From Comamonadaceae bacterium CG_4_9_14_3_um_filter_60_33 (lineage in GTDB: Bacteria > Pseudomonadota > Gammaproteobacteria > Burkholderiales > Burkholderiaceae_C), in contig PFUD01000110.1 of the NCBI GenBank assembly GCA_002789915.1, positions 1 through 36,586 of the forward strand: DNA of 36,586 nucleotides, in the 5' to 3' direction. Below are positions 20,109-28,560 of the stretch, one piece after another. A model generated the notes under the pieces. It made no database searches, was not told the origin of the DNA, and was given only the letters and a program-made list of their open reading frames with translations. The stretch's first letter is position 1. Every line of letters starts with the position of its first letter. Made by a program: the position numbers and the translations under genes.

Positions 20109-22463
20109 ATGTCACTTACGATTCCCAGACGTCCCGAGTTTGAACCGCTGCAAGTGCGCAACATGCCCGCAGCATCCGGGGCTTTGCCACACGGGCAAGA
20201 GGACGTGGCGGCGCTGGCTCTGCTTGATGATGAACAGGAGTGGGCTGCATTCAGCCGTCAGGTGGCGAATCAGCCTGGCCAATGGGAATCGAATGTGCTG
20301 ATTGAAGGCATGCACTGCGCGGCCTGCGCACTCACCATCGAAGATGCCCTCAGGGCCGTTCCTGGCGTGCGCAACGTTGAAGTCAGTGCAGGCAGCCACC
20401 GCGCCAAGGTGGTTTGGGAGTCGGCGGCGGTTGCGCCTTCTGCCTGGATGCAGGCGGTGCAGGAAGCTGGTTACAACGCCTTGCCAGCCAATGATGCGTT
20501 TGCCCGCGAGCGCCGGCTTGCCGAGTCGCGCAAAGCGCTGTGGCGCATGATGGTGGCTGGCTTGTGCATGATGCAGGTCATGATGTACGCCTACCCCGCC
20601 TACGTTGCGCAGCCTGGCGATCTAACCGCTGAAATGGAACAGCTGCTGCGCTGGGCGTCCTGGGTGCTGACCTTACCTGTGATTCTTTTCTCATGTGGTC
20701 CCTTCTTCAGCAATGCCTGGCGTGATGTGCTGCATCGACGCATCAGCATGGATTTGCCGGTGGCCCTTGGCATGCTGATCACCTTTGTGGTCAGTAGCGC
20801 CGGCACATTCGATCCGACAGGCATTTTTGGCCACGAGGTGTTTTTTGATTCGCTGACCATGTTTGTATTTTTTCTGCTGGCCGGGCGCTGGCTGGAGTTG
20901 CGCCTGCGCGACCGGACGGCCGGCGCGCTCGAGGCCTTGATGAACCGTCTGCCCGACAGCGTGTTACGGCTCGAGTCTGACGGGCAATTTGAACGCGTGC
21001 CGGTTCGGCGCCTCCAGGTTGGCGATGTGATTCGTGTGTTACCAGGCGAGGCCTTTCCAGCCGATGGTGTGCTGTTACTCGGTCACACTGAGGTTGATGA
21101 AGCCTTGTTGACGGGTGAATCCAGGCCCTTGTCTCGCCAGGTGGGCGACGAGGTGATTTCGGGCAGCCACAACCTGTCAGCCATGGTGCAAATGCGGGTC
21201 GATCGGTTGGGCGCTCAGACACGATTTGGCCAGATGGTCGAACTGATGGAAAGTGCCTCCACCAGCAAGCCAACATTGGCCCGACTGGCCGACACCATTG
21301 CCAAGCCGTTTTTGATTGGCGTGTTGATTGCCGCCGGCCTGGCCTGTGCCTACTGGTGGCAGACCAACCCCGAGCGTGCGTTGATGGTGGCGGTATCAGT
21401 GTTGATCGTCACCTGCCCATGCGCGCTGTCATTGGCCACGCCAGCGGCCATGCTGTCCGCTGCCGGTACGCTGGCCAGACGCGGGGTGTTGGTGCGCCGG
21501 CTCGATGCCTTCGAGTCGCTGGCCGCCGTGGACACCGTGTTATTTGACAAGACAGGCACCCTGACGCGCGACGCCATGGTGCTCACGCGCACCCAAGTGC
21601 GGCAAGGCTTGACGCAGCCACAGGTTCTGGCCATGGCGCTAGCCTTGGCGCAACATTCACTGCACCCGGTGTCCAAGGCCATCGTTGTGGCTGCGAATTC
21701 GGCTGGTGTGACCAGCCACTGGCGCACTGATCAAGTCACGGAGTTGGCCGGGCAGGGGATCAGCGCCGCTGTCCAGCTGGAGGGGGATTCAGCGCCTGCT
21801 TCAGACTTGCGCTTGGGTTCTGCCCGTTTTTGTGGTGTGGCGCAGACCGAGGGCACGACTTTGCAGGTGCACTTGTGTGACGCGCAAGGCTGGCTTGCCA
21901 GCTTTGAACTCGAGGAAGCTATCCGGCCAGATGCCCAGGACACGGTGAGCGCTTTGCAGCGCGCGGGCATCGACGTGCATTTGCTCTCGGGTGATGCCAG
22001 TGCTGCCGCACACCGGGTGGCAGAAAAAGTGGGGATTCCTGACGCCAGGGGGCAATGCTCGCCGCAGGAAAAACTTGATTTTTTGCGTGAAGCCCAGCTT
22101 AGGGGTCGCAAAGTGGCCGTGGTCGGTGACGGCCTGAATGACGGGCCGGTGCTGGCGGGTGCACATGTTTCCTTCGCTTTTGGTCAGGCGGTGCCACTGG
22201 CGCAAGCTCAGGCAGATTTTCTGGTCTCCAGCAGTCGTTTAACCAATGTTGCAGTGGCATTGTTGCTGTCACGACGCACCTTGATGATCGTGAGGCAAAA
22301 TCTGGCGTGGGCAGCCATCTACAACGCGATTTGCGTACCGCTGGCCATTTTTGGCCTTCTGCCAGCTTGGCTCGCGGGGCTGGGCATGGCCAGCAGTTCT
22401 TTGTTGGTTGTGCTCAACGCCTTGCGATTGTCAAGAAACAGTCAGTTTGAACAGGATACTTGA
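20109..22463 (+). CDS. ccoI: Cu+-transporting P1B-type ATPase for cbb3 oxidase assembly (CcoI/FixI)
   Basis: This membrane ATPase exports copper needed to build the heme-copper centre of cbb3 oxidase. I choose ATG 20109 (MSLTIPRRPEFEP, 784 aa); the track start at 20013 would put an FNR-like box inside the coding region and its extra residues look random. About 65 N-terminal residues precede a heavy-metal-binding domain with GMHCAAC (C70, C73). Then come paired membrane helices, the actuator LTGES, the transport motif CPC (C436-P437-C438), the phosphorylation site DKTGT (D480), HPVSKAI and GDGLNDGPVL. Its TGA shares one base with the ccoS ATG. The ccoI-ccoS-ccoNOQP order shows its dedicated role. 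Confidence 0.95.
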   Translation: MSLTIPRRPEFEPLQVRNMPAASGALPHGQEDVAALALLDDEQEWAAFSRQVANQPGQWESNVLIEGMHCAACALTIEDALRAVPGVRNVEVSAGSHRAKVVWESAAVAPSAWMQAVQEAGYNALPANDAFARERRLAESRKALWRMMVAGLCMMQVMMYAYPAYVAQPGDLTAEMEQLLRWASWVLTLPVILFSCGPFFSNAWRDVLHRRISMDLPVALGMLITFVVSSAGTFDPTGIFGHEVFFDSLTMFVFFLLAGRWLELRLRDRTAGALEALMNRLPDSVLRLESDGQFERVPVRRLQVGDVIRVLPGEAFPADGVLLLGHTEVDEALLTGESRPLSRQVGDEVISGSHNLSAMVQMRVDRLGAQTRFGQMVELMESASTSKPTLARLADTIAKPFLIGVLIAAGLACAYWWQTNPERALMVAVSVLIVTCPCALSLATPAAMLSAAGTLARRGVLVRRLDAFESLAAVDTVLFDKTGTLTRDAMVLTRTQVRQGLTQPQVLAMALALAQHSLHPVSKAIVVAANSAGVTSHWRTDQVTELAGQGISAAVQLEGDSAPASDLRLGSARFCGVAQTEGTTLQVHLCDAQGWLASFELEEAIRPDAQDTVSALQRAGIDVHLLSGDASAAAHRVAEKVGIPDARGQCSPQEKLDFLREAQLRGRKVAVVGDGLNDGPVLAGAHVSFAFGQAVPLAQAQADFLVSSSRLTNVAVALLLSRRTLMIVRQNLAWAAIYNAICVPLAIFGLLPAWLAGLGMASSSLLVVLNALRLSRNSQFEQDT

Positions 22464-22597
22464 TGGATATACTTTATTTTCTCGTCCCTCTTTCAGTTGT
22501 GCTGGTGTTTTTGATCATAGGATGCATCTGGTGGGCAATAAACAGCGGTCAATTTGAAGACATCGAGAAAGAAGGGGAGAGAATTCTTAAGGATTGA
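22463..22597 (+). CDS. ccoS: cbb3-type oxidase assembly protein CcoS
   Basis: This is a 44-aa protein too short for the ORF track. It reads MDILYFLVPLSVVLVFLIIG, then CIWWAINSGQFEDIEKEGER, then ILKD and stop. It has one membrane span, the conserved W-AI-SGQF-D turn and a short acidic/basic tail, which are the CcoS hallmarks. It begins at the ATG of a TGATG overlap with ccoI, so translation is coupled. In Rhodobacter, CcoS is required for incorporation of redox cofactors into cbb3 oxidase. It lies directly upstream of the ccoN promoter. Confidence 0.95.
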   Translation: MDILYFLVPLSVVLVFLIIGCIWWAINSGQFEDIEKEGERILKD

Positions 22598-22616
22598 TAA
22601 GAAAGTTTGAGAAGAA

Positions 22617-22630
22617 TTGATTTGAATCAA
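22617..22630 (+). promoter_or_regulatory. Perfect FNR box upstream of ccoN
   Basis: TTGAT-ttga-ATCAA is an exact match to the FNR/ANR consensus. It lies 63 bp (centre to ATG) before ccoN, allowing a start about 41 bp downstream near 22665 and a short leader. The -10 there is weak by eye (CACACT region), which is compatible with activator dependence. Confidence 0.85.
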
Positions 22631-22686
22631 ATGGCGCCAGTGGTGATTCGAGCACACTCCGCCGCTTACTAAAAAATGAGGTGAAT

Positions 22687-24129
22687 ATGGCATTTGCAAA
22701 TATGCAGGCAACAACTTACAACGACAAGATCGTTAGACAGTTTGCCATCATGACTGTGGTGTGGGGCGTGGTCGGTATGCTGGTTGGCGTGGTCATCGCT
22801 GCCCAGCTTGCATGGCCTGAACTCAATTTGGGTATTTCTTATTTGTCCTTCGGGCGATTGCGCCCACTGCACACGAACGCGGTCATCTTTGCGTTTGGCG
22901 GTTGCGGTCTCTTTGCGACGTCTTATTACGTGGTTCAGCGTACCTGTCAGGTGCGCATCTTCAGCGACAAACTTGCCGCATTTACCTTTTGGGGCTGGCA
23001 ACTGGTCATTCTCTCAGCTGCTATCTCGCTGCCCTTGGGTTTCACCCAATCAAAAGAATATGCCGAACTTGAATGGCCCATCGACATCCTGATCACCCTG
23101 GTCTGGGTGTCCTACGCCATCGTGTTTTTTGGTACCGTTGGAACCCGCAAGGTCAAGCACATCTATGTTGCCAACTGGTTCTTTGGTGCCTTTATCCTGG
23201 CTGTGGCTTTGCTGCACCTGGTCAACAGCGCTGCATTACCCGTGAGCATGTCGAGCATGAAGTCTTATTCGGCGTATGCAGGTGTGCAAGATGCCATGGT
23301 GCAATGGTGGTACGGTCACAACGCAGTGGGCTTTTTCCTGACGGCGGGCTTCCTGGGCATGATGTACTACTTCATCCCCAAGCAAGCGGGCCGCCCGGTG
23401 TATTCCTATCGTCTTTCCATCGTCCACTTCTGGGCGCTGATCTTCACGTACATGTGGGCGGGTCCGCACCACCTGCATTACACAGCCTTGCCTGATTGGA
23501 CTCAATCGGTGGGTATGGTTTTCTCCCTGATTTTGTTGGCACCGAGTTGGGGCGGCATGATCAACGGCATCATGACCCTGTCAGGCGCCTGGCACAAGCT
23601 GCGCGATGACCCAATCCTGCGCTTCCTGATCGTGTCTCTGTCTTTTTACGGCATGTCCACTTTCGAGGGTCCCATGATGGCGATCAAGACCGTGAACGCC
23701 TTGTCGCATTACACCGACTGGACGGTGGGTCACGTGCACTCGGGTGCTCTGGGTTGGGTGGGTCTGGTCACCATGGGTTCCATGTATTACCTGATTCCGC
23801 GTCTGTTCGGACAAAAACAAATGTTCAGCGTCAAAGCCATTGAGGTTCACTTTTACATGGCAACCATTGGCATCGTGCTTTACATTGCCGCGCTGTGGAT
23901 TGCCGGTGTCATGCAGGGTCTGATGTGGCGGTCGATCAATCCGGACGGCACCCTGACTTACACCTTTGTCGAGTCTGTGAAGGCCAGTTATCCGTTCTAT
24001 GTACTGCGTTTGGCGGGTGGTTTGCTGTACCTCTCGGGCATGATCATCATGTTGTGGAACACCATTAAAACAGCCACTGCGGGTCGCTCCGTTACGGTCA
24101 ATATTCCGAATGTCGTTGCACACGCTTGA
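22687..24129 (+). CDS. ccoN: cbb3-type cytochrome c oxidase subunit I (CcoN)
   Basis: This is the catalytic heme-copper subunit of the high-affinity terminal oxidase that reduces O2 in microaerobic conditions. I choose ATG 22687 ([14 protein letters not shown], 480 aa) because GAGGTG lies just upstream; the track's GTG 22681 is part of that site. About twelve membrane helices are visible. The histidine-rich cores include [14 protein letters not shown], the segment with [29 protein letters not shown] and the [17 protein letters not shown] stretch, covering expected heme and CuB ligands. Length agrees with CcoN proteins (about 475-480). It is first in ccoNOQP and preceded by a perfect FNR box. 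Confidence 0.97.
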   Translation: MAFANMQATTYNDKIVRQFAIMTVVWGVVGMLVGVVIAAQLAWPELNLGISYLSFGRLRPLHTNAVIFAFGGCGLFATSYYVVQRTCQVRIFSDKLAAFTFWGWQLVILSAAISLPLGFTQSKEYAELEWPIDILITLVWVSYAIVFFGTVGTRKVKHIYVANWFFGAFILAVALLHLVNSAALPVSMSSMKSYSAYAGVQDAMVQWWYGHNAVGFFLTAGFLGMMYYFIPKQAGRPVYSYRLSIVHFWALIFTYMWAGPHHLHYTALPDWTQSVGMVFSLILLAPSWGGMINGIMTLSGAWHKLRDDPILRFLIVSLSFYGMSTFEGPMMAIKTVNALSHYTDWTVGHVHSGALGWVGLVTMGSMYYLIPRLFGQKQMFSVKAIEVHFYMATIGIVLYIAALWIAGVMQGLMWRSINPDGTLTYTFVESVKASYPFYVLRLAGGLLYLSGMIIMLWNTIKTATAGRSVTVNIPNVVAHA

Positions 24130-24140
24130 GGTAAGAAAAC

Positions 24141-24767
24141 ATGTCAACATCAAATAAAAATAGCGGAATGTCGCACGCAACGATCGAAACCAACAATGGC
24201 TTGATGATTGTTCTGATTTTGATCGTGTTGCTGTTCGGCGGCATGGTGGAAATCGTGCCTCTGTTTTTCCAAAAATCAACCACGATCGCAGCGCCTGGAC
24301 TGAAACCTTACACCTCCCTTCAAGTGGCGGGGCGAGACATTTACCAGCGCGAGGGCTGCTACAACTGCCACTCACAGATGATCAGGCCGTTTCGCGCTGA
24401 AACACTGCGTTACGGCCCTTATTCGAAGGCCAACGAGTTTGTCTATGACCACCCGTTTCAGTGGGGTAGCAAACGTACCGGCCCCGATCTGCATCGTGTC
24501 GGCGGCAAATACAGCGACCAGTGGCAAATCACCCACCTGAACAACCCGCGTGACCTAGTGCCGGAGTCCATCATGCCTGCCTATCCCTGGCTGATGAATG
24601 CCCCGGTTGACGCGGCTTCGGTACCTGTGCACATGTCAACACTGCGTACTTTGGGCGCACCGTATACCGACGCAGAAATCGCGGCTGCTGTGGAAGATGT
24701 TACGGGCAAGACTGAAATGGAAGCACTGGTTGCTTACCTTCAGGTTCTTGGCACGACTTCAAAGTAA
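24141..24767 (+). CDS. ccoO: cbb3-type oxidase subunit II, mono-heme cytochrome c (CcoO)
   Basis: This is a 208-aa membrane-anchored cytochrome c. It has an N-terminal membrane helix ([24 protein letters not shown]) and a periplasmic domain with the heme site CYNCH (C73, C76, H77) in [26 protein letters not shown], which is typical of CcoO/FixO. A Met ligand candidate occurs in SIMPAYPWL. It passes electrons from CcoP to the CcoN active site. The start lies 11 bp after ccoN and the gene is followed 10 bp later by ccoQ. Confidence 0.97.
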   Translation: MSTSNKNSGMSHATIETNNGLMIVLILIVLLFGGMVEIVPLFFQKSTTIAAPGLKPYTSLQVAGRDIYQREGCYNCHSQMIRPFRAETLRYGPYSKANEFVYDHPFQWGSKRTGPDLHRVGGKYSDQWQITHLNNPRDLVPESIMPAYPWLMNAPVDAASVPVHMSTLRTLGAPYTDAEIAAAVEDVTGKTEMEALVAYLQVLGTTSK

Positions 24768-24777
24768 AGGGGGCAGC

Positions 24778-24921
24778 ATGGAGTTCGACGTCAACACACT
24801 TCGCTCACTGGTCACGGTGGTCAGTTTCCTGACTTTCATCGGAATCATTGTGTGGGCCTACTCGCGCAAGAATTCTGCTGACTTTGACAAAGCGGCCAAC
24901 CTGCCTTTTGAGCAGGACTGA
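24778..24921 (+). CDS. ccoQ: cbb3-type oxidase small subunit IV (CcoQ)
   Basis: This 47-aa protein (MEFDVNTLRSLVTVVSFLTF..., ending NLPFEQD) has a single membrane helix followed by the typical W-AYS-KN---F--AA-LPF tail of CcoQ/FixQ. CcoQ stabilises CcoP association and the mature complex. The track shows it only as the C-terminal part of a wrong-start ORF (24598-24921). The true start is ATG 24778, with GGGGG upstream, between ccoO and ccoP. Confidence 0.95.
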   Translation: MEFDVNTLRSLVTVVSFLTFIGIIVWAYSRKNSADFDKAANLPFEQD

Positions 24922-24946
24922 CTCTTCACCTGATAGGAATAAAAAA

Positions 24947-25858
24947 ATGAGTGATTTCACAAGTAATTTTTGGGAAATTTATATTTCCGGCATCACTTTG
25001 GTTGGCATCATCGCTTGCCTGGTTTTATTGGTGGTCACCGGCAAAATGAAAGCGACTTCGGCTGCCGACAATACGACCGGCCACGTCTGGGATGGTGATT
25101 TGCGCGAAATGAACAACCCGCTGCCAAGATGGTGGAGTTACATGTTTGTTTTGACCATCGTCTTCGCATTGGCTTATCTCGTGCTTTATCCCGGATTGGG
25201 CAGTTACCCTGGGACCTTAGGTTGGTCTTCAGCCAAATTGCATGCCGATGAGGTCGCCAAAGGCAATGCAGAAACAGCTCCTATTTATGCCAGGTTCATG
25301 TCAATGCCCCCTGAGGAGGTGGCCAAGGATGCGCAGGCGATGGCGATTGGTGAGCGTTTGTACGGTAACAACTGTGCGCAGTGTCATGCCTCTGACGCCC
25401 GCGGCAACAAGGGCTTCCCTAATTTGACCGATAACGATTGGTTGCATGGCGGCACGACGGAGAAAATCAAGGAAACATTGGTTGGTGGCCGCAACGGCAA
25501 CATGCCTCCGATGGCTGCTGCTGTGGGCGGCGCCGACGACGTCAAGAATGTGGCTCACTATGTACTCAGTCTTTCCGGCAGTCCGCATGACGCAACCCGT
25601 GCCGCTTTGGGCAAAGATAAGTTTGGGGTCTGCGCTGCATGTCATGGTGCTGACGGTAAGGGCATGCAAGCCATTGGCTCAGCCAACCTAACCGACAATA
25701 TCTGGCTGCATGGTTTTGGTGAGAAAGCCATCGTTGAGATGGTCAACAACGGCAAGGTCAATGTCATGCCAGCGCAATCAACCGAAAATGGCGGCAAACT
25801 GACAGACGAACAAATTCATGTGTTGACCGCGTATATTTGGGGGCTGTCGAACAAGTAA
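24947..25858 (+). CDS. ccoP: cbb3-type oxidase subunit III, di-heme cytochrome c (CcoP)
   Basis: This 303-aa protein accepts electrons from soluble cytochrome c or bc1 and feeds CcoO. I choose ATG 24947 (MSDFTSNFWEIYISGI), preceded by AGGAAT; the track start at 24848 overlaps ccoQ in another frame. Two N-terminal hydrophobic segments (about 9-31 and 62-85) flank the cytoplasmic motif HVWDGDLREMNNPLPRWW, conserved in CcoP. Two cytochrome c domains follow, with CAQCH (C143, C146, H147) and CAACH (C229, C232, H233). Repeated NLTDN-WLHG segments reflect the internal duplication. It is the last gene before a terminator. Confidence 0.97.
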   Translation: MSDFTSNFWEIYISGITLVGIIACLVLLVVTGKMKATSAADNTTGHVWDGDLREMNNPLPRWWSYMFVLTIVFALAYLVLYPGLGSYPGTLGWSSAKLHADEVAKGNAETAPIYARFMSMPPEEVAKDAQAMAIGERLYGNNCAQCHASDARGNKGFPNLTDNDWLHGGTTEKIKETLVGGRNGNMPPMAAAVGGADDVKNVAHYVLSLSGSPHDATRAALGKDKFGVCAACHGADGKGMQAIGSANLTDNIWLHGFGEKAIVEMVNNGKVNVMPAQSTENGGKLTDEQIHVLTAYIWGLSNK

Positions 25859-25877
25859 GCCGCTGGTTATCTCGATC

Positions 25878-25916
25878 AAGACTTGGCTTCCCATTACGGG
25901 AAATCAAGTCTTTTTT
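25878..25916 (+). terminator. Intrinsic terminator after ccoP
   Basis: AAGACTTG-gc-TTCCC-attac-GGGAA-at-CAAGTCTT followed by TTTT forms a long two-part stem with a short internal bulge and a T tract. It lies 19 bp after the ccoP stop and separates ccoNOQP from ccoH, so ccoH depends on read-through or its own promoter. Confidence 0.85.
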
Positions 25917-25986
25917 CTTTGGTTCAGTGACAACTTAATGAACTTCAATAAAGCACCCCATCAATTCTGAAAACCGAGATGATTCA

Positions 25987-26265
25987 ATGAACAAATCCCT
26001 GGAAAAATTGAATGATCCCTGGTGGAAGCATGGCTTCGTCTGGATGATCATTGCTGGTCCTGCCATTGTGGTTGTGGCTGGCTTTATAACGCTTTACCTG
26101 GCAATCAGTCGCCCGAACGAGATCGTGGACGAAACGACTTACCAGCAGGGCAGGCAGTCAGATATGTCGATCGAGGCCCGCAGAATGGAGAGTGGTCAAG
26201 CCCCTGCGATGCTCGGTCGAAATCACGCGACGACAGGGGTCGTTCCACCGCCAAGTGAGGATTGA
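25987..26265 (+). CDS. ccoH: cbb3 oxidase assembly protein CcoH (FixH family)
   Basis: This is a 92-aa protein with a short N-terminus (LEKLNDPWWKHGFVWMI) and one membrane helix (about 17-39, WMIIAGPAIVVVAGFITLYLA). The SRPNEIVDETTYQQGRQSD segment matches the betaproteobacterial FixH pattern (VxxDYYxxG-like). The remaining 30 residues are low complexity. Typical rhizobial FixH is much longer with a periplasmic domain; short forms like this are usual in Burkholderiales. CcoH supports late assembly and stability of the oxidase. The gene follows the ccoP terminator and converges on fnr. Confidence 0.85.
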   Translation: MNKSLEKLNDPWWKHGFVWMIIAGPAIVVVAGFITLYLAISRPNEIVDETTYQQGRQSDMSIEARRMESGQAPAMLGRNHATTGVVPPPSED

Positions 26266-26277
26266 TACCGCCCGCGG

Positions 26278-26988
26278 CTACTTCGGGTTTACGATTTCCT
26301 GAAGCGCAGATGTATTGACGATGCGAACATGGCGCTGCTTGACTTCCACGATGCCTTCGTCAACGAATCTTGAAAAGGTACGGCTGACAGTCTCCAGTTT
26401 GAGACCCAAAAAGCTGCCAATTTCTTCTCGGGTCATGCGCAGGATCAGTTCCGATTGGGAAAACCCGCGCGCATGCAGTCGTTGCGCCAAATTCAACAAG
26501 AAAGCCGCCAAACGCTCTTCCGCGCGCATACTGCCCAATAGCAGCATGACACCGTGTTCACGAACAATCTCACGACTCATGATTTTGTGCACGTGATGCT
26601 GCAGTGCATTCACTTCGCGTGACAAGTCTTCGATCTGTGCAAATGGCATGGCGCAAATTTCTGCATCCTCCAAAGCCACAGCATCGCAGGTGTGCTGGTC
26701 GTTCACAATGCCGTCCAGACCGATCACTTCACCTGCCATCTGGAAGCCTGTGACTTGATCACGCCCATCTTCGGATGTGATGCATGTTTTGAAAAAACCG
26801 GTCCTGATGGCGTACAAGTTGTTGAAACGATCTCCATTGCGGTAGAGCGTTTCACCCCGTTTGATTTTTTTTCTGGCGCCGATGATCGCATCAATACGTT
26901 CGAGGTCTTCCTCGCTCAAACCAATGGGCATGCATAATTCACGCATGTTGCAGTTTGCGCAAGCGATTTTGATAGTCTGATGATTCAT
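26278..26988 (-). CDS. fnr: Oxygen-sensing transcription regulator of the Crp/Fnr family
   Basis: This 236-aa regulator has the N-terminal cluster C10-x2-C13-x5-C19 plus C101 (HTCDAV), the four-cysteine set that in FNR/ANR proteins binds the O2-labile [4Fe-4S] cluster. A cyclic-nucleotide-like beta barrel (about 25-140) is followed by the dimer helix and a C-terminal HTH with the recognition helix GLKLETVSRTFSRF. The E..SR residues there are those that read TTGAT half-sites. It should dimerise and bind the FNR-consensus boxes listed in this window when oxygen is low. It starts at ATG 26988, is divergent from hemN and convergent with ccoH. Betaproteobacterial orthologues are also called Anr or Btr. 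Confidence 0.94.
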   Translation of the reverse strand: MNHQTIKIACANCNMRELCMPIGLSEEDLERIDAIIGARKKIKRGETLYRNGDRFNNLYAIRTGFFKTCITSEDGRDQVTGFQMAGEVIGLDGIVNDQHTCDAVALEDAEICAMPFAQIEDLSREVNALQHHVHKIMSREIVREHGVMLLLGSMRAEERLAAFLLNLAQRLHARGFSQSELILRMTREEIGSFLGLKLETVSRTFSRFVDEGIVEVKQRHVRIVNTSALQEIVNPK

Positions 26989-27020
26989 TGAGCTGATTTT
27001 GACACTTTTCGGGATGATAC

Positions 27021-27034
27021 CTGACGTACATCAA
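27021..27034 (-). promoter_or_regulatory. FNR-like site on the fnr side of the fnr/hemN gap
   Basis: CTGAC-gtac-ATCAA, read on the minus strand as TTGAT-gtac-GTCAG, has the same imperfect half as the uspA/ccoI box. Its centre is only about 40 bp from the fnr ATG, too close for class II activation of fnr, so it would more likely repress fnr (autoregulation) or add a second upstream site for hemN. Confidence 0.45.
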
Positions 27035-27087
27035 TTGTATGCATCTGGAAATACGGTTATCAGATGGGTGTCACATCTTCAAGTTCG

Positions 27088-27101
27088 TTGATCAACATCA
27101 A
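27088..27101 (+). promoter_or_regulatory. Perfect FNR box of the hemN promoter
   Basis: TTGAT-caac-ATCAA exactly matches the consensus. Its centre (27094.5) is 41.5 bp before position 27136, and CATATT at 27124-27129 is correctly placed as the -10 for a start there. This is the textbook class II FNR promoter layout, with the hemN ATG about 18 bp downstream of the start. Confidence 0.88.
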
Positions 27102-27153
27102 GAAAATTAGGTCGTTTTGACGGCATATTCGAGGAATTTTTTAAGGAACAAGA

Positions 27154-28551
27154 ATGATTGACAGTGTCGCTGAGCCTATTTCTGAGAGCCTGATTAAACA
27201 GTATGATGTTTCTGGGCCACGTTATACATCGTACCCGACGGCGGACCGATTCGTTGAGGCCTTTACCGCGCAGGATTACATACAGGCCCTGGAATTGCGA
27301 CGTTCTGGTGTCTCGGCGTTGGCCTTGCCGCTGTCTCTGTACGTGCATATTCCATTTTGTGAGTCACTGTGCTACTACTGTGCCTGCAACAAAATCATCA
27401 CCAAACATCATGACCGTGCAACTGCGTACATAAATTACCTCAGTCGCGAGGTTGACCTCCACACCCAGCACATGGGAAGCGGTCAAACGGTATCCCAACT
27501 GCATTTTGGTGGTGGATCACCAACATTCCTGTCTGATGACGAGTTACGTGAAGTGATGGGCATGTTGCGTCGCAACTTTAACCTTATCCCAAATGGCGAA
27601 TACTCCATTGAGATCGATCCTCGTACCATCGACCATGGCCGGTTGGATGCTTTGGCTGAAATGGGTTTCAATCGCTTGAGCTTTGGCGTGCAGGATTTCG
27701 AGCCGGCAGTACAAAAAGCCGTTCACCGTGTTCAGCCAGCCGAACAAGTGTTTGATTTGGTGCACGCTGCACGCGAACGTGGTTTTGAGTCGATCAATGT
27801 GGATCTGATCTACGGTTTGCCAGAGCAAACTCCTGAATCTGTGGATCGCACAATGGCGCAGATTTCAGAACTCAAACCCGACCGCATCGCACTCTATGCC
27901 TACGCGCACTTACCAGAGCGCTTCAAACCGCAGCGCCGTATCTCAACTACCGAAATCCCCACGGCAGCCTCAAAGGTAACTATGTTGTCACGGTCGATGG
28001 CTGCATTGATGGCGGCCGGCTACGTGTACATTGGCATGGATCACTTTGCCTTGCCTGACGATTCACTGGCCGTGGCGAAACGACAAGGGCGATTGCATCG
28101 CAATTTTCAGGGCTACAGCACGCAACCGGATTGCGACATGATTGGTCTGGGCGTGTCATCCATCGGGCGGGTTGGCGCCACCTACAGCCAAAATGCGAAA
28201 ACCCTGGAAGAATATTACGATTTCCTTGACCAGGGTCAGTTTCCCATTGTCAAAGGCCTGGCGCTGTCAAAAGATGATTTGCTGCGCCGCAGTGTGATCA
28301 TGGCCTTGATGTGCCAAGGAAGATTGGCTTATGAATCCATCGAGTTGGCTTACCTGATCAATTTCAAGGAATATTTTGCTAAAGAATTGGAAATATTGAA
28401 AGGCCAGGTCGAAGAAGGTCTGGTCGAGCTTGATGACGGTGGCATCAAGGTCACTTCAAAGGGGTGGTTCTTCGTGCGGGCCGTCGCCATGGTGTTCGAT
28501 CGTTACCTGCAAACTGACCGTACCCGCGCCAAGTTTTCAAAGATACTCTAA
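27154..28551 (+). CDS. hemN: Oxygen-independent coproporphyrinogen III oxidase HemN
   Basis: This radical-SAM enzyme decarboxylates coproporphyrinogen III to protoporphyrinogen IX without O2, supplying heme when oxygen is scarce. It is 465 aa. The [4Fe-4S] motif is C69-x3-C73-x2-C76 in IPFCESLCYYCACNKIITKH, where CACNKI is the true-HemN signature rather than HemW. GGGSPTFLSDDEL and the second-SAM region FGVQDFEPAVQKAVHRVQ follow. The C-terminal domain is complete. The start ATG is preceded by AAGGA. The FNR-controlled heme supply matches the need of the cbb3 oxidase encoded just upstream. Confidence 0.97.
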   Translation: MIDSVAEPISESLIKQYDVSGPRYTSYPTADRFVEAFTAQDYIQALELRRSGVSALALPLSLYVHIPFCESLCYYCACNKIITKHHDRATAYINYLSREVDLHTQHMGSGQTVSQLHFGGGSPTFLSDDELREVMGMLRRNFNLIPNGEYSIEIDPRTIDHGRLDALAEMGFNRLSFGVQDFEPAVQKAVHRVQPAEQVFDLVHAARERGFESINVDLIYGLPEQTPESVDRTMAQISELKPDRIALYAYAHLPERFKPQRRISTTEIPTAASKVTMLSRSMAALMAAGYVYIGMDHFALPDDSLAVAKRQGRLHRNFQGYSTQPDCDMIGLGVSSIGRVGATYSQNAKTLEEYYDFLDQGQFPIVKGLALSKDDLLRRSVIMALMCQGRLAYESIELAYLINFKEYFAKELEILKGQVEEGLVELDDGGIKVTSKGWFFVRAVAMVFDRYLQTDRTRAKFSKIL

Positions 28552-28560
28552 ATTCGGGGG

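Noticed and set aside
24848-24946. N-terminal extension of ccoP in the ORF track
   Set aside because: It overlaps ccoQ in another frame and the residues (MCGPTRARILL...) are not CcoP-like; ATG 24947 with AGGAAT upstream fits the family start.
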